This document shows, one piece after another, positions 32,069-33,468 of a stretch of DNA of 33,468 nucleotides. The stretch is from the NCBI GenBank assembly GCA_017881245.1, contig JADGRC010000418.1, positions 1 to 33,468 of the forward strand. Reading direction: 5' to 3'. The notes under the pieces are model-generated. The model was not told where the DNA came from. It did not search any database and saw only the letters and a program-made list of their open reading frames with translations. The position numbers and the translations under genes were made by a program. The DNA is from Pseudomonadota bacterium (lineage in GTDB: Bacteria; Myxococcota_A; Polyangia; Fen-1088). Each line of letters starts with the position of its first letter. The first letter of the stretch is position 1.

Positions 32069-33468
32069 ATGTCGCCAAAACCGAAGAAGCCCGGTGAAGG
32101 GGAGGACGTGCCTGATCGTCAGCTTGGCCTTGGCCTTGGGATCGTGTCGGCGGCGACGCCCTTCAGGTCCGGCGGAATGGCCGCGCCTGCCTCTGCGGTC
32201 GCGTCGGCGAGTTCCTCGGTCACCCCGCAAGTGACCCCGGGCCTGACGTTGGCGATCCCCGCGCCGGCGAAGGCATCGACCTTCTTCGAGCCGGCACTTC
32301 AAGAAGAGGCGCCTCGCGCGCCGCGAATCTTCGCGGTCCACGAATTGGTTCGTGCCGCCCGGCTCACGCTGGAGGGTCGGTTCGCAGAGGTTCGCGTCGA
32401 GGGCGAAGTCTCGGGATTCAAGCGTTCGGGACCGGGGCATCTTTATTTTTGCTTGAAGGACGACCAGGCAAACCTGGACTGCGTGATGTACGCGCGAGAG
32501 GCGGCACGCGTGCGGTTTCAAGTTCAAGATGGCATGGTGGTCAGACTGCGCGGACGCTTGACGATCTACGAAGGTCGGGGGCGCTTCCAGATGTCCGTCC
32601 TCGAAATCGAACCACAGGGCGCCGGCGCTCTCGCGGTCGCCTTCGAGCAATTGAAACAGAAGCTGCAGGCGGCGGGATTGTTCGCGGCCGCGCGCAAGCG
32701 TCCGCTGCCATTTCTGCCGCGGCGCCTGGGAATCGTGACCTCGCCCCAGGGCGCCGTCCTTCAGGACATCATTCGCATCGTTCACCGCCGGTTTCCCGTT
32801 CCGATCCTGCTTGCTCCCACGCCGGTCCAGGGCCCAGGAGCCGCGGCGGGCGTGGTCGCGGCCCTGGAACGCCTCGGGCGCGTGCCCGATGTCGACGTGA
32901 TCATCGTGGCTCGTGGTGGTGGTTCGCTTGAGGATCTCTGGTCGTTCAACGAAGAGGTGGTGGCTCGGGCTATCGCGGCCTCTCCCGTGCCGGTGATCTC
33001 CGCCGTCGGCCACGAAACCGACTTCACGATTGCGGACTTCGTCGCGGATCTGCGGGCACCCACGCCGTCGGCGGCGGCCGAGCTGGCGGTTCCGGTCATG
33101 GTGGACCTGCGAGCCGAGATTGTGTTGCTTGTCCAGCGCGCCGCTCGCGGGACGGGCGCGCAACTTCAACAATCCCGTCTGGTGCTTGAGCGGGCGCGAA
33201 GCCGAATCGCCGATCCCCGTCGCCTTTTCGATGAGCGGCGGCAGATCGTCGACGATCTGCTGGCGCGTGCACACCGCCTGTTGTCCAGAAGGGTCACACG
33301 TCACCGCGCCGATCTGGGTGCGGTGGAGGTGCAATTGAGTCGCGCGCATCCCCGCCGGCGAATCGCCGACCAGCGCATGACGCTGGGGGAGATGGGGCAA
33401 AGGTTAAGCCTCGCCGGCCGGCGCGCGTTGCAGCGGCGGCGTGGGCATTTCGACTCGCTCGGCCACAA
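32069..33468 (+). CDS. xseA: Exodeoxyribonuclease VII large subunit, 5' part
   Basis: The gene runs off the window end, so 466 residues are visible and the C-terminus is missing. From ATG 32069 an 86-residue Ala/Pro/Ser-rich extension precedes the family start IFAVHELVRAARLTLEGRF. The OB-fold domain follows (VRVEGEVSGFKRSGPGHLYF; VMYAREAARVRFQVQDGM), then the catalytic part: PRRLGIVTSPQGAVLQDI, PTPVQGPGAA, VIIVARGGGSLEDLWSFNEE and SAVGHETDFTIADFVADLRAPTPSAAAE (in pieces). A long helical region begins near VMVDLRAEIVLLV. With the small subunit XseB it degrades single-stranded DNA from both ends. A long open frame on the opposite strand here is a shadow. Confidence 0.93.
   Translation, partial: MSPKPKKPGEGEDVPDRQLGLGLGIVSAATPFRSGGMAAPASAVASASSSVTPQVTPGLTLAIPAPAKASTFFEPALQEEAPRAPRIFAVHELVRAARLTLEGRFAEVRVEGEVSGFKRSGPGHLYFCLKDDQANLDCVMYAREAARVRFQVQDGMVVRLRGRLTIYEGRGRFQMSVLEIEPQGAGALAVAFEQLKQKLQAAGLFAAARKRPLPFLPRRLGIVTSPQGAVLQDIIRIVHRRFPVPILLAPTPVQGPGAAAGVVAALERLGRVPDVDVIIVARGGGSLEDLWSFNEEVVARAIAASPVPVISAVGHETDFTIADFVADLRAPTPSAAAELAVPVMVDLRAEIVLLVQRAARGTGAQLQQSRLVLERARSRIADPRRLFDERRQIVDDLLARAHRLLSRRVTRHRADLGAVEVQLSRAHPRRRIADQRMTLGEMGQRLSLAGRRALQRRRGHFDSLGH

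Noticed and set aside
32054..33400. A 448-codon open frame on the - strand
   Set aside because: It lies opposite xseA, whose protein motifs are unmistakable. In GC-rich DNA long antisense frames are expected.

Overview
The window is 33.5 kb of GC-rich DNA packed with genes on both strands. It contains no rRNA, tRNA, phage, insertion sequence or CRISPR array that I can see. The content suggests a Gram-negative, probably predatory or soil-type proteobacterial relative, most likely Myxococcota. The evidence is two sets of TonB-dependent receptor plus Ton motor genes, many lipoproteins, two sigma-54 activators, Pro/Ala-rich TPR proteins, a GufA-like ZIP transporter and frequent GTG/TTG starts. 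The phylum is an inference from style and gene families, not from a marker comparison.

Region A (1-7345, + strand) is a Ton-type energy-transduction locus. It holds the 3' part of a TonB-dependent receptor, a lipoprotein, a sensor kinase that stops before its ATPase domain, then exbB-exbD-tonB and an NtrC-type response regulator. In front of exbB lie a near-consensus sigma-54 promoter (TGGCACG-N4-CTGC) and, about 60-80 bp upstream, GGACAG/CTGTCC repeats that look like enhancer sites. The operon therefore encodes a candidate activator of its own promoter. This is the most interesting circuit in the window.

Region B (7346-10413, mostly - strand) has a DUF4380-like sugar-mutarotase-fold protein preceded by operator-like palindromes, a sigma-54 activator with no sensory domain, and a fused MoaD-MoaE molybdopterin synthase with an internal Gly-Gly. 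Region C (10517-14298) has a SprT-like metalloprotease-fold protein, a small lipoprotein, a TPR protein, a ZIP metal transporter and folK.

Region D (14351-22558, + strand) is a second Ton locus: PilZ protein, TPR lipoprotein, tonB, exbB, two exbD copies, a lipoprotein and a complete 1104-residue receptor with a carboxypeptidase-regulatory-like N-terminal domain, resembling Oar-type receptors. The two lipoprotein/receptor pairs may be functional partners.

Region E (22715-33468) is housekeeping: comM, recA, serS, an IHF/HU-type DNA-binding protein, cysS and the start of xseA, interleaved with unassigned membrane or lipoproteins. Two intergenic tandem-repeat arrays flank serS: six units of 25-27 bp after recA, and a 12-bp repeat after serS.
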